A DNA stretch of 64,000 nt from Halomarina salina. Lineage in GTDB: Archaea > Halobacteriota > Halobacteria > Halobacteriales > Haloarculaceae. The number at the start of each line of letters is the position of its first letter. Within the stretch, counting starts at the first letter, position 1. Below are positions 15,438 through 23,681 of this stretch, in pieces. The position numbers and the translations under genes are program-made. The notes below the pieces were generated by a model. That model made no database searches. It was not told the origin of the DNA and saw nothing but the letters and a program-made list of their open reading frames with translations. The stretch covers positions 62,001-126,000 of the forward strand of contig NZ_JALLGW010000001.1 of NCBI RefSeq assembly GCF_023074835.1, in the 5' to 3' direction.

Positions 15438-17027
15438 ATGACACGTCGCGTGGTCGTCGTCGCGTTGGTCTGTGCGCTGGTCCTCGCACCGGTCACACAC
15501 CTGCCGACTCCCAGCGACGACCACGTCGTGCCGAACGACGCTGGCCTCCAGTCGAAACTCCTCGAACAGCGCCAGACGCCCCCGACCGTGCAGGAACAGG
15601 CGAGCGTCGTCCTCCGGTTGAAGGGGCTCACCGGCGTTCCCGAGATGGCCGGATTCGACGTGGAACGAACGTACACACGCGAAGGGGACCGCCTCGTCGA
15701 GGGGTCGGTATCCTACGCGGACATCGAGCGACTCTCGCGTAACCCCCGAATCACCTCCGTCCGCGTCGCCGGGACCACCATCGAACGCGACACCGTCTCA
15801 CCCGGCGTGAGCGCCGTCGGCGCGGACCAACTCCACGCGGCGGGCATTACGGGAGAGAACGTCACCGTCGGTATCATCGACAGCGACTTCCGGATGAGCC
15901 ACCCCGCCATCGCCGGTGTCGACACCGTCTACCGGACGTTCGGCGGCGGCAGCGACGACTGGGAACACGGGACCGCGGTCGCCAGCGTCGTCGCCGACAC
16001 CGCGCCGGGAGCGGACATGCGCCTGGCCGCCGTCGGCCCGACCACCTCCGACGAGGAGTACCAGAGCGCCGTCGACTGGCTGGTCGAGGGCGGCGCGGAC
16101 GTCGTCGTCGACTCGGGGAGCTACTACGCCCAGCCGGGCGACGGGAACGGGACGCTCGCACGCGTCGCCGCCAACGCGTCCGAGGAGGTCGTGTTCGTCA
16201 CGAGCGCGGGGAACCACGCCAACCGGTACTGGGCGGGCAACTACACCGACGGTGCCTGGGTGAACTACGCCGGCGACGACGGCTACGTCGACGGCAACGT
16301 CCTCAACGACGGCGAGCCGTTCTCCGGGACCGTCGACGTCTCGGTGCGCTGGGACGGGTGGCCGACGACCGACGAGGACTTCGACATCTACCTGATGCGG
16401 GAGTACTCCGGCGGCGACTACGCCGTCGCGAAGGCGACCGGCCACGACGGCCAGCCGTTCGAGCACCTCACGAAGCAGGTCTCGTACGGGCGGTACTACG
16501 TCTCGATACGGGCCGCGAACGTCGACGACCCGCATCGCGTCGAACTGTTCGCCAGCCACTCGCTGGCCAACCAGTCGTCGGGCGGCGTGACCGCCCCCGC
16601 GAGCGCCCGTGACGTCGTCTCCGTCGGAGCGATTCGCAACGGGACGCTCCAGCCGTTCAGTGCCCGGACGAACGTCGACCTCGTCGCCCCCGACGCCGTC
16701 GCGCTCTCGGGCGGAAACGTCGAGGGCGGCACCTCGTTCGCCGCCCCCTACGTCGCCGGCGTCGCGGCGCTCGCCACCGGAGCGAACCCCGACCTGAACG
16801 CGAGCGAGGTCCGCGAACTGCTCTACACGAACGCGAGCGACTTCGGCGATGAGGGCGTCGACGACACGTCCGGCTACGGCGTGGTGTCGGCACTCGGCAT
16901 TCTCGGGGTTGACACCGGCGAATCGTCGGACGAGGCGAACGGCGAGTCGGACGCGACGGACGCGAACAGCGAGGCGATGAGCGACCCGACTGCCCCGACG
17001 GCCACCCTGCGACCGGCGCTCGCCTGA
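15438..17027 (+). CDS. Secreted subtilisin-family (S8) serine protease
   Basis: 529 residues. N-terminal hydrophobic export signal (VVVVALVCALVLAPV), a propeptide-like region to about 120, then the S8 domain with Asp148 (VTVGIIDSDF), His177 (DWEHGTAVAS), oxyanion Asn in VTSAGNHAN and Ser433 (GGTSFAAPYVAG). About 130 residues between the Asn and Ser blocks form an extra beta-rich insert (DVSVRWDGWPTTDEDFDIYL), resembling a prepeptidase-like domain. The C-terminal tail is Ser/Glu/Asp/Thr-rich. It follows a membrane-anchored HTH gene by 6 bp. The signal has RR near the start but not a clear Tat consensus. Substrate unknown. Confidence 0.93.
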   Translation: MTRRVVVVALVCALVLAPVTHLPTPSDDHVVPNDAGLQSKLLEQRQTPPTVQEQASVVLRLKGLTGVPEMAGFDVERTYTREGDRLVEGSVSYADIERLSRNPRITSVRVAGTTIERDTVSPGVSAVGADQLHAAGITGENVTVGIIDSDFRMSHPAIAGVDTVYRTFGGGSDDWEHGTAVASVVADTAPGADMRLAAVGPTTSDEEYQSAVDWLVEGGADVVVDSGSYYAQPGDGNGTLARVAANASEEVVFVTSAGNHANRYWAGNYTDGAWVNYAGDDGYVDGNVLNDGEPFSGTVDVSVRWDGWPTTDEDFDIYLMREYSGGDYAVAKATGHDGQPFEHLTKQVSYGRYYVSIRAANVDDPHRVELFASHSLANQSSGGVTAPASARDVVSVGAIRNGTLQPFSARTNVDLVAPDAVALSGGNVEGGTSFAAPYVAGVAALATGANPDLNASEVRELLYTNASDFGDEGVDDTSGYGVVSALGILGVDTGESSDEANGESDATDANSEAMSDPTAPTATLRPALA

Positions 17028-17157
17028 GTCGGTGACCGCGGCGAGGGACGAGCGCGAACCGGAGAGTGCGAAGTGGCGTGTGCGAACTGAGGGGAACAAC
17101 CGACGAGGGGGGACCGCTCAGAACGACGGACGAGTGGGCGGTGGCCCGAACGGCCGG

Positions 17158-17652
17158 TCAGGCGTCCGGGTCGGCGTCGCCGAGCGTCGACGACCGACCA
17201 CCGGAGCGTGCGCGAGGGTCGACGCGCAGGAGCACGACCAGCAACAGCAGTGCGAGTGTCTCGGTGACCTTCGCGATGCCTTCGAGCGGGTCCTGGGTCA
17301 GGTGTTCGACCGTGCTGTCGAACACGGCGAGCAGGCCGCTCCCGTGACTGTGGCCGAACCCCGGTGCGGCGACGTTGTGGTAGAGGAACCAGCCGAGCAG
17401 TTGCGCCAGCATGAACGCGATACCGAGGAGGTAGAGCGTCCGGCGCGAGACGAGGTCGACCCGGAACGCGACGACGCCGGCGACGATTCCGCAGATGGAG
17501 AGCGCGATGAGGACGGTCGCGAGTCGCGGCACCTCGCCCGAGGCCCCGACGGCGACGAGGTTGCGCCAGATGGAGTCGAGGTGGACCACGGCGTCGAGCG
17601 CCACCAGTTGCAACAGGAGGAGGTGGAGGCCGTGCAGCAGGTCGTCGTCCAT
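17158..17652 (-). CDS. Multi-pass membrane protein, function unknown
   Basis: 164 residues with about four hydrophobic segments: the N-terminal LLHGLHLLLLQLVALDAVVHL, LATVLIALSICGIVAGVVAF, LYLLGIAFMLAQLLGWFLY and ETLALLLLVVLLRV. A His/Gly loop (PGFGHSHGSG) precedes the last segment. The tail is charged (RARSGGRSS...DADPDA). I do not recognise a family. It converges with the subtilisin gene (130-bp gap) and diverges from topA (283-bp gap carrying a 21-bp tandem repeat). Confidence 0.75.
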   Translation of the reverse strand: MDDDLLHGLHLLLLQLVALDAVVHLDSIWRNLVAVGASGEVPRLATVLIALSICGIVAGVVAFRVDLVSRRTLYLLGIAFMLAQLLGWFLYHNVAAPGFGHSHGSGLLAVFDSTVEHLTQDPLEGIAKVTETLALLLLVVLLRVDPRARSGGRSSTLGDADPDA

Positions 17653-17751
17653 ACCCGAAGTCGGGGCTCCTCCGATAAGTGGCTGTCAGTTTCGCCTCGG
17701 CCGCCGCTCGACACACGACCGAGGACCGGCCGTCACGGACTCACCCGAGCA

Positions 17752-17793
17752 CTCCCCACGACCACGCACCTGCTCCGCACGACCACGCACCTG
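17752..17793. repeat. 21-bp tandem repeat between divergent genes
   Basis: Two adjacent 21-bp units (CTCCCC/CTCCGC followed by ACGACCACGCACCTG) differ at one base. They are placed 100 bp upstream of the membrane-protein start (17652) and 143 bp upstream of the topA start (17936), so they could serve either divergent promoter. Two-turn spacing (21 bp) is compatible with cooperative protein binding, but a slippage duplication is equally possible. Confidence 0.85.
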
Positions 17794-17935
17794 ACACGTC
17801 GCGCGCGCGACGCGAGGGCCGCGCCCGTGAGCGCCCGTATCCCGCGTACGCGTGCGCTGTGACGCGGTTTCCCGGCGAAAACGTTACGTAAGGGGTCGGC
17901 TTAGCGTTCCCAATGACCGAACGAGGTGGGCCGTC

Positions 17936-20425
17936 GTGGAACTGATCATCACGGAGAAGGACAACGCCGCCCGCCGCATCGCGGAGATCCTCAGCGAGGG
18001 CGGGGCGAGCGTCGAGCGGCGGAACGGCGTCCCCGTCTACCGGTGGGGCGGCAAGCGCTGTATCGGACTGTCGGGACACGTCGTCGGCGTGGACTTCCCG
18101 CCGGAGTACAACGACTGGCGGGACGTCCGGCCCGTCGAACTCGTCGACGCACGGGTCGTCAAGACCGAGACCCAGGAGAACATCGTCACCGCACTGCGCT
18201 CGCTGGCCCGCGAGGCCGACAGCGCCATCATCGCGACGGACTACGACCGCGAGGGCGAACTCATCGGGAAGGAGGCGTACGACCTCGTCACCGACGAGGG
18301 CGACATCCCCATCCAGCGCGTCCGGTTCTCCTCCATCACCGACCGCGAGGTGACGAACGCGTTCGCCAATCCGGAGGACCTCGACTTCGACCTCGCCGCG
18401 TCGGGCGAGGCGCGCCAGATAATCGACCTGATGTGGGGCGCGGCGCTGACGCGGTTCCTCTCGCTGTCGGCGAAACAGCTCGGCAACGACTTCATCTCCG
18501 TGGGTCGGGTCCAGTCGCCGACGCTGAAGCTCATCGTCGACCGCGAACGCGAGATAGAGGCGTTCGACCCCGAGGACTACTGGGAACTGTTCGCCGACCT
18601 CGCGAAGACCGACGAGGGCGACGAACCGTTCGAGTCGCAGTACTTCTTCTACGACGAGGACGACAACGAGCAGGAGCGCGTCTGGAACGAGGCCGACGCC
18701 GACGCGGCGTTCGAGCAGCTACGGACCGCGAGCGAGGCGCGCGTCGAGTCCGTCAACCGCCGGACCCGGACCGACGACCCGCCCGCGCCGTTCAACACGA
18801 CGCAGTACATCCGCGCCGCCGGCTCCATCGGCTACTCCGCCCAGCGCGCGATGTCCATCGCCGAGGACCTCTACACGGCGGGGTACATCACCTACCCGCG
18901 GACGGACAACACCGTCTACCCCGACGACCTCGACGAGCGCGACCTGCTCGAGCGGTTCGCCGAACACGCCCGCTTCGGAGACGACGCCCAGTCGCTGCTC
19001 GAACGCGACGACATCGAACCGACCAGCGGCGACAAGGAGACCACCGACCACCCGCCCATCCACCCGACCGGCGAGTTCCCGACCGACATCTCCGACGACG
19101 AGTGGGACGTCTACGACCTCGTCGTCCGGCGCTTTTTCGCGACGTGTGCGGAACCCGCGAAGTGGGCGCACCTCAAGGTCGTCGCGGACGCGTCCGGCTG
19201 TCTCCTCAAGGCCAACGGCAAGCGACTCGTCGAGGAGGGGTACCACGCGGTCTACCCGTACCACTCCACGACCGAGAACTACGTCCCCGCCGTCGAGGAG
19301 GGCGAGACGCTCGCCGTCACCGACCCGCGACAGGAGGACAAGCAGACCCAGCCACCGCGCAGGCGCGGCCAGTCGCGCATCATCGAGACGATGGAGCAGA
19401 TGGGCATCGGGACGAAGGCGACCCGCCACGGCACGCTCCAGAAGCTGTACGACCGCGGGTACATCGAGAACGACCCGCCGCGACCGACGCGACTGGCGAT
19501 GGGCGTCGTCGAAGCCGCCGAGCGGTTCGCGGACCTCATCGTCAGCGAGGAGATGACCGCCCAGCTGGAGCAGGACATGACCGCCATCGCCGACGGCGAG
19601 GCGACGCTCGACGAGGTGACCGACGAGTCCCGCGAGATACTGAAGCGGGTGTTCGAGGACCTCCACGTCTCCCGCGACGAGGTGGGCGACCACCTCCGGG
19701 AGGCGCTGAAGGCCGACAAACTGCTCGGGCCGTGTCCGGACTGCGGCGAGGACCTGCTCGTCCGCCGGTCGCGCTACGGGTCGTACTTCGTCGGCTGCGA
19801 CGGCTACCCCGACTGCGAGTACACCCTGCCGCTGCCGAGCAGCGGCGAACCGATGGTGCTCGACGAGGTGTGTGAGGACCACGGGCTGAACGAGGTGAAG
19901 ATGCTCGCCGGCCGGGACACCTACACCCACGGCTGCCCGCTCTGTCGCGCCGAGGAGGCCGACGACGCCGAGGACCGGGTCATCGGCGCGTGTCCGGACT
20001 GTGGTGACGACGAGGGTGGAGAGCTGGCTATCAAGACGCTCCGCTCCGGGTCCAGACTCGTCGGCTGTACGCGATACCCCGACTGCGAGTACTCGCTGCC
20101 GCTCCCCCGAAAGGGCGACATCGAGGTGACCGACGAGTTCTGCGACGACCACGACCTGCCGGAACTCGTCGTCCACAACGACGGCGACGACCCGTGGGAG
20201 CTGGGCTGTCCCATCTGCAACTTCGCGGAGTACCAGGAGCGGACGGCGATGCGGAACATCGACGACCTGGACGGCGTCGGCGCGAAGACCGCCGAGAAAC
20301 TCGCCGCCGCGGGCATCGAGAGCCTCGACGACCTGCGCTCGGCGGAACCGGACGACGTGGCCTCTGAAGTCCAGGGCGTCAGCGCGGACCGTATCCGCGA
20401 GTGGCAGAGTCAGGCGGCGACCTGA
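17936..20425 (+). CDS. topA: DNA topoisomerase I (type IA)
   Basis: Relaxes negative supercoils by single-strand passage. 829 residues from GTG 17936; the start gives V/M-ELIITEKDNAARRIA, the usual N-terminus of archaeal TopA, whereas the ATG at 17913 is out of frame. Toprim domain with ATDYDREGELIG; active-site Tyr320 in YITYPRTDN; GTKATRHGTLQKL near the end of the core. Then come four Cys-rich zinc-ribbon units (CPDCGEDL...GCDGYPDC; CPLC; CPDCGDDE...GCTRYPDC; CPIC) and a C-terminal helix-hairpin-helix segment (LDGVGAKTAEKLAAAGI). A TTACGTAA stretch at about 17884-17891 may serve as TATA box. Confidence 0.97.
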   Translation: MELIITEKDNAARRIAEILSEGGASVERRNGVPVYRWGGKRCIGLSGHVVGVDFPPEYNDWRDVRPVELVDARVVKTETQENIVTALRSLAREADSAIIATDYDREGELIGKEAYDLVTDEGDIPIQRVRFSSITDREVTNAFANPEDLDFDLAASGEARQIIDLMWGAALTRFLSLSAKQLGNDFISVGRVQSPTLKLIVDREREIEAFDPEDYWELFADLAKTDEGDEPFESQYFFYDEDDNEQERVWNEADADAAFEQLRTASEARVESVNRRTRTDDPPAPFNTTQYIRAAGSIGYSAQRAMSIAEDLYTAGYITYPRTDNTVYPDDLDERDLLERFAEHARFGDDAQSLLERDDIEPTSGDKETTDHPPIHPTGEFPTDISDDEWDVYDLVVRRFFATCAEPAKWAHLKVVADASGCLLKANGKRLVEEGYHAVYPYHSTTENYVPAVEEGETLAVTDPRQEDKQTQPPRRRGQSRIIETMEQMGIGTKATRHGTLQKLYDRGYIENDPPRPTRLAMGVVEAAERFADLIVSEEMTAQLEQDMTAIADGEATLDEVTDESREILKRVFEDLHVSRDEVGDHLREALKADKLLGPCPDCGEDLLVRRSRYGSYFVGCDGYPDCEYTLPLPSSGEPMVLDEVCEDHGLNEVKMLAGRDTYTHGCPLCRAEEADDAEDRVIGACPDCGDDEGGELAIKTLRSGSRLVGCTRYPDCEYSLPLPRKGDIEVTDEFCDDHDLPELVVHNDGDDPWELGCPICNFAEYQERTAMRNIDDLDGVGAKTAEKLAAAGIESLDDLRSAEPDDVASEVQGVSADRIREWQSQAAT

Positions 20426-20468
20426 CGACAGAGGCGACCGACCCGACCACCTCCGACGAGCGGGCCCC

Positions 20469-20801
20469 TCAGTCGTCGGTCATCCACTTCGCTCCCCACT
20501 CGTGAATCTCGTCGAACGCCACCAGTAGCTCCTCGCCTTTCTGCGTCAGCGAGTAGTAGACGGCGACCGGGCTCCCGTCGTCGACGCGGCGGTCGACGTA
20601 CCCGTTCGATTCGAGGTCGTCGAGCACGCGGGAGAGCGTCTGGGAGTTCGCGCCCGTCGCGCGCTTCAGCTCGTTGAACCGGAGTTCGCCCTCTCGGAGG
20701 ACGTGGATGACGGTCATCCGCCACCGCGACCCGATCTCTTCGAGCGTCCTGACGACCGGGCAGTCCGCGTACTTCGCTTCGAGTGTCGAAGGTGATGACA
20801 T
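20469..20801 (-). CDS. HxlR-family transcriptional regulator
   Basis: 110 residues, the standard single-domain length. CPVVRTLEEIGSRWRMTVIHVL matches the HxlR opening with its conserved Cys; RFNELKRATGANSQTLSRVL is the recognition helix region and YSLTQKGEEL the wing end. It is divergent from a NAD(P)-binding gene, a layout in which HxlR proteins often control the neighbour, frequently in response to thiol-reactive or quinone stress (family knowledge). A CTTATAGC box on the minus strand about 35 nt before the start and the palindrome at 20856-20866 lie in the shared promoter region. Confidence 0.92.
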   Translation of the reverse strand: MSSPSTLEAKYADCPVVRTLEEIGSRWRMTVIHVLREGELRFNELKRATGANSQTLSRVLDDLESNGYVDRRVDDGSPVAVYYSLTQKGEELLVAFDEIHEWGAKWMTDD

Positions 20802-20855
20802 CGGTGTGACCTGGTCAGGAGTACGTCGGCTGAGCTATAAGACGGTCACCTTCCT

Positions 20856-20866
20856 ACACCAGGTGT
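20856..20866. promoter_or_regulatory. Candidate HxlR operator
   Basis: ACACC-A-GGTGT forms a 5-bp inverted repeat about one base, just upstream of the TATA-like box of the HxlR gene and 84 nt before the divergent NAD(P)-binding gene. GGTGTGAC occurs here (20862-20869) and again at 20803-20810, giving two possible half-site clusters in one intergenic region. Binding by the HxlR protein is inferred. Confidence 0.4.
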
Positions 20867-20949
20867 GACGACGTGACCATCTGGTCGCTCCTCGAGCGTC
20901 ACGAACGAGCGGACGCGAACACAGACTGACACACCCCCAACACACTACG

Positions 20950-21588
20950 ATGCAGGTACTACTACTCGGTGCGAGCGGCCGAATCGGCCGGAGAATCGCG
21001 AACGAACTGCTGGACCGCGGACACGGCGTGACTGGCGTCTCCCGGAGCGGGACGGTCGAGGGAGTCGACGACGACGACTTCGTCGCCGTCTCGGGCGACG
21101 CGACCGACCCGGACGACGTGGCTCGACTGGCGACGGGCCACGACGCGGTGGCCTCGGCGCTCGGTCCGAGCGAGGACGAGTCGCCGGACGTACTCACGGA
21201 GATGCTCGACGGCGTCGTCGAGGGGATGCGACGGGCGGACGTCGACCGACTCGTCTGGACCGGCGGAGCGGGCATCCTGCAGGTCGGCCCCGACACGCGC
21301 CTCATCGAGACCGAGGAGTTCCCTGAGGAGTGGAAACCGCTCGCTAGCGCCGCCATCGACGCGTACGGACACCTGGAGGAGGCGACGGACCTGCGGTGGA
21401 CGTACCTCGCCCCGGCGGCGCTCATCGAGCCGGGGGAACGGACCGGCGACTACCGGACCGCGACCGGCGAACTCGTCGCCGACGAGGACGGGGACAGCTA
21501 CGTCTCGATGGAGGACTTCGCCGTCGCCTTCGCGGACGAACTGGAGAACGAGAACGGCGTTCACGACGTTCTCGCCGTCGGCTACTGA
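20950..21588 (+). CDS. NAD(P)-binding atypical SDR / NmrA-like oxidoreductase
   Basis: 212 residues. The Rossmann start [21 protein letters not shown] carries the GxxGxxG dinucleotide motif of atypical short-chain dehydrogenases; [26 protein letters not shown] and [12 protein letters not shown] match the family core. It lacks the canonical YxxxK dyad, usual for NmrA/NAD(P)H-binding members that act as reductases or redox sensors. Substrate unknown. It is divergent from an HxlR regulator, the likely controller. The ATG at 20950 opens the fold directly, so it is secure. Confidence 0.88.
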   Translation: MQVLLLGASGRIGRRIANELLDRGHGVTGVSRSGTVEGVDDDDFVAVSGDATDPDDVARLATGHDAVASALGPSEDESPDVLTEMLDGVVEGMRRADVDRLVWTGGAGILQVGPDTRLIETEEFPEEWKPLASAAIDAYGHLEEATDLRWTYLAPAALIEPGERTGDYRTATGELVADEDGDSYVSMEDFAVAFADELENENGVHDVLAVGY

Positions 21589-21628
21589 GCCGGCGGACGA
21601 GTTCAGGGAGCGTCCGCCGCCGTCCGTC

Positions 21629-22117
21629 TCAGACCAGCGTTCCGACCTTCTCGCGGGCGGCGCGCAGGTAGCCCCGGCCGAGCTGGTCGGCGAGGTCGCC
21701 CCAGTCGAGGTCGAGCCACGTCTCCGCGACCCGGTCGCCCCGGTAGCGGTGGCGGCCCCAGCCGTCGACGCTGATGCTCGCGCCGCTGGGCGGGAGCGGG
21801 CCGACCCACCCCGAGTGCGTCGCCTCGAACGTCCAGTCCGTCTCGACCATCCCGTCGGTCGTGTCGAGGCGGTGAATCTCGAACTCGATGTCCGGGAACG
21901 CTCGCAGGAACAGGCCCGCGACCTGCTGGTAGTTCGACCGCGACACCGTTCCGACGACCGGGAAGCCGTGACCACGGTAGTCGGTGTGGTAGAGGTCGGG
22001 GACGACACCGGGGTTCTGGTCGTGCCAGACCTCCTCGAAGTCCCGACGGCTGATACGTTCGATATCGGGCCTGAGGTCGGTGTCGCCACGGGTTTCGGCG
22101 GGAGACCGAGTGGACAT
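21629..22117 (-). CDS. SnoaL-like / ester cyclase-fold protein
   Basis: 162 residues of the NTF2/SnoaL-like fold: [22 protein letters not shown], a helix ([22 protein letters not shown]), [11 protein letters not shown], and [20 protein letters not shown] as the final strands. The His and Asp residues of these strands sit where polyketide cyclases place their active site. Such proteins are widespread stand-alone enzymes of unknown substrate. The start at [12 protein letters not shown] (22117) was chosen; 16 more codons are open upstream but end in non-conserved sequence. Confidence 0.82.
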   Translation of the reverse strand: MSTRSPAETRGDTDLRPDIERISRRDFEEVWHDQNPGVVPDLYHTDYRGHGFPVVGTVSRSNYQQVAGLFLRAFPDIEFEIHRLDTTDGMVETDWTFEATHSGWVGPLPPSGASISVDGWGRHRYRGDRVAETWLDLDWGDLADQLGRGYLRAAREKVGTLV

Positions 22118-22252
22118 GTCAACCGGTCCACCGGCATGGGATATAGTCGCGGGGACAATACGCATAGCCGGGCTCGGAGTGGGGGCTATACTGATAGCTC
22201 AGAGGTGTGTTCGTGTCGAAGGCGTTTTGTCCGGCCGTTTGGTCCTCGGAGT

Positions 22253-22969
22253 ATGCACGCGTGGACCGAGTGGGACCACATCGTCAAGGTGGACCCGGAC
22301 AAGACGCTCTACGAGGACGAGACGTTCGAGGACGTGGCGAAGACCGGGACGGACGCCATCATGGTCGGCGGGACGCTCGGTATCACCGAAGAGAAGATGG
22401 CCGAGTACGTCCGGGGCTGCATCGAGGGGACGCAGGCGGCCGACGTACCCGTGTTCATCGAACCGAGCAGTGCGGGCGTCGTGGTCCACCCGGACGGTCT
22501 CGGGGGCTATCTGGTCCCCATCGTGTTCAACGCGGGCGACATCGCCTGGATGACCGGCGCGCACAAGGAGTGGGTCCGGATGGACCCGAACATCGACTGG
22601 GACTGCACCCACACCGAGGCGTACATCGTCCTCAACGAGGACGCGTCGGTCGCGGAGTACACCCAGGCCGACTGCGACCTCGGTCCCGACGACGTGGCCG
22701 CCTACGCGGAGGTCGCCGAGCAGATGTTCGGGCAGGACATCGTCTACGTCGAGTACTCGGGGACGCTCGGCGACCCCGACCTCGTGGCGGCCGCACACGA
22801 CGCCCTCGACGACGCGACCCTGTTCTACGGCGGGGGTGTCCACGGCTACGACTCCGCCCACCAGATGGGTCAGCACTCGGACGTGGTCGTCGTCGGCGAC
22901 CTGGTCCACGACGAGGGCTGTGCGGCCGTCAGGGACACTGTCGAGGGTGTCAGGGCAGTAGACAACTAA
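22253..22969 (+). CDS. Geranylgeranylglyceryl phosphate synthase
   Basis: Joins sn-glycerol-1-phosphate and geranylgeranyl diphosphate, the first committed step of archaeal ether lipid synthesis. 238 residues, a TIM barrel. Recognised by [12 protein letters not shown] at the N-terminus, [39 protein letters not shown] and phosphate-binding [13 protein letters not shown] with [11 protein letters not shown]. The start ATG 22253 follows a TTTTGT-type A/T-rich box by about 25 nt. It is followed after 37 bp by a Bat-type regulator with its own strong TATA box. Confidence 0.93.
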   Translation: MHAWTEWDHIVKVDPDKTLYEDETFEDVAKTGTDAIMVGGTLGITEEKMAEYVRGCIEGTQAADVPVFIEPSSAGVVVHPDGLGGYLVPIVFNAGDIAWMTGAHKEWVRMDPNIDWDCTHTEAYIVLNEDASVAEYTQADCDLGPDDVAAYAEVAEQMFGQDIVYVEYSGTLGDPDLVAAAHDALDDATLFYGGGVHGYDSAHQMGQHSDVVVVGDLVHDEGCAAVRDTVEGVRAVDN

Positions 22970-22973
22970 CCCC

Positions 22974-22983
22974 ATATTATATA
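22974..22983 (+). promoter_or_regulatory. TATA box of the Bat-type regulator gene
   Basis: ATATTATATA stands out sharply from the GC-rich surroundings, right after the stop codon of the lipid synthase gene. Its centre is 28 nt upstream of the ATG at 23007, so initiation 25-28 nt downstream would put the first transcribed base at or next to the start codon: a leaderless mRNA. Confidence 0.75.
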
Positions 22984-23006
22984 CTCCTTGCGCACGCAGG
23001 GCTGAT

Positions 23007-23642
23007 ATGTCACTCATCGCCGCGCATCGCGTCCGGTCGCCCGGACTCGCGATGACCGACACACTTGCGGCGACTGACGTGAGTGTGTCACTCGAACGGA
23101 CGAGACGGATGGCATCGGACCGGTCTCGACTGCACTTCTGGGCGAACGGGTCGGACCTCGACGGGTTCGAACGGGACCTCCGGGGCGACGACAGCGTCTT
23201 CGGCGTCGTGCAACTCGACGACGACGGGAGCGAGGACCGACTGTACAGCGCGCAGGTGGACGCCACCGCGACGGTCACGGCGGCGGGCGAGGAGTTCGAC
23301 GCGACGTGGCTCACCGTCCAGTACGCCGACGACTGGTGGCACACCGAGTCGCGGTTCCCCGACATGGACACGCTCGACCAGTACCGGACCTGGCTCACCG
23401 ACCGCGACGCATCGGTCCAGGTCGACAACGTCTACGTCGAGGAGATGGAGAACGAGGGGCCGGACCTCACGCGACGACAGCGCGAGACGGTCATCCTCGC
23501 CTACGAGAAGGGCTTCTTCGAGGTGCCCCGGAACGCGACGCTCACCGACCTCGCCGAGGAGTTCGACGTGAGCGAGCAGGCCATCAGCCAGCGACTCCGG
23601 CGCGCGTACTCCCGACTGGTCGCCGGGAACTACGGCGAGTAA
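23007..23642 (+). CDS. Bacterio-opsin activator (Bat)-type HTH regulator
   Basis: 211 residues. The C-terminal HTH of the haloarchaeal Bat/HTH-10 type is clear: LTRRQRETVILAYEKGFF, then LTDLAEEFDVSEQAISQRLRRA (about 160-205). The N-terminal part (DVSVSLERTRRMASDRSRLHFW and WWHTESRFPDMDTLDQYRTWL) is the sensor-like region common to short members without PAS or GAF domains. Hundreds of such paralogues exist in haloarchaea and most targets are unknown. The ATG at 23007 is supported by the TATA box at leaderless spacing; a later in-frame ATG (23052) is possible. Confidence 0.9.
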   Translation: MSLIAAHRVRSPGLAMTDTLAATDVSVSLERTRRMASDRSRLHFWANGSDLDGFERDLRGDDSVFGVVQLDDDGSEDRLYSAQVDATATVTAAGEEFDATWLTVQYADDWWHTESRFPDMDTLDQYRTWLTDRDASVQVDNVYVEEMENEGPDLTRRQRETVILAYEKGFFEVPRNATLTDLAEEFDVSEQAISQRLRRAYSRLVAGNYGE

Positions 23643-23681
23643 ATCCGACCCACTTTAGCCGTTCGACCGACACGCTGGCGT

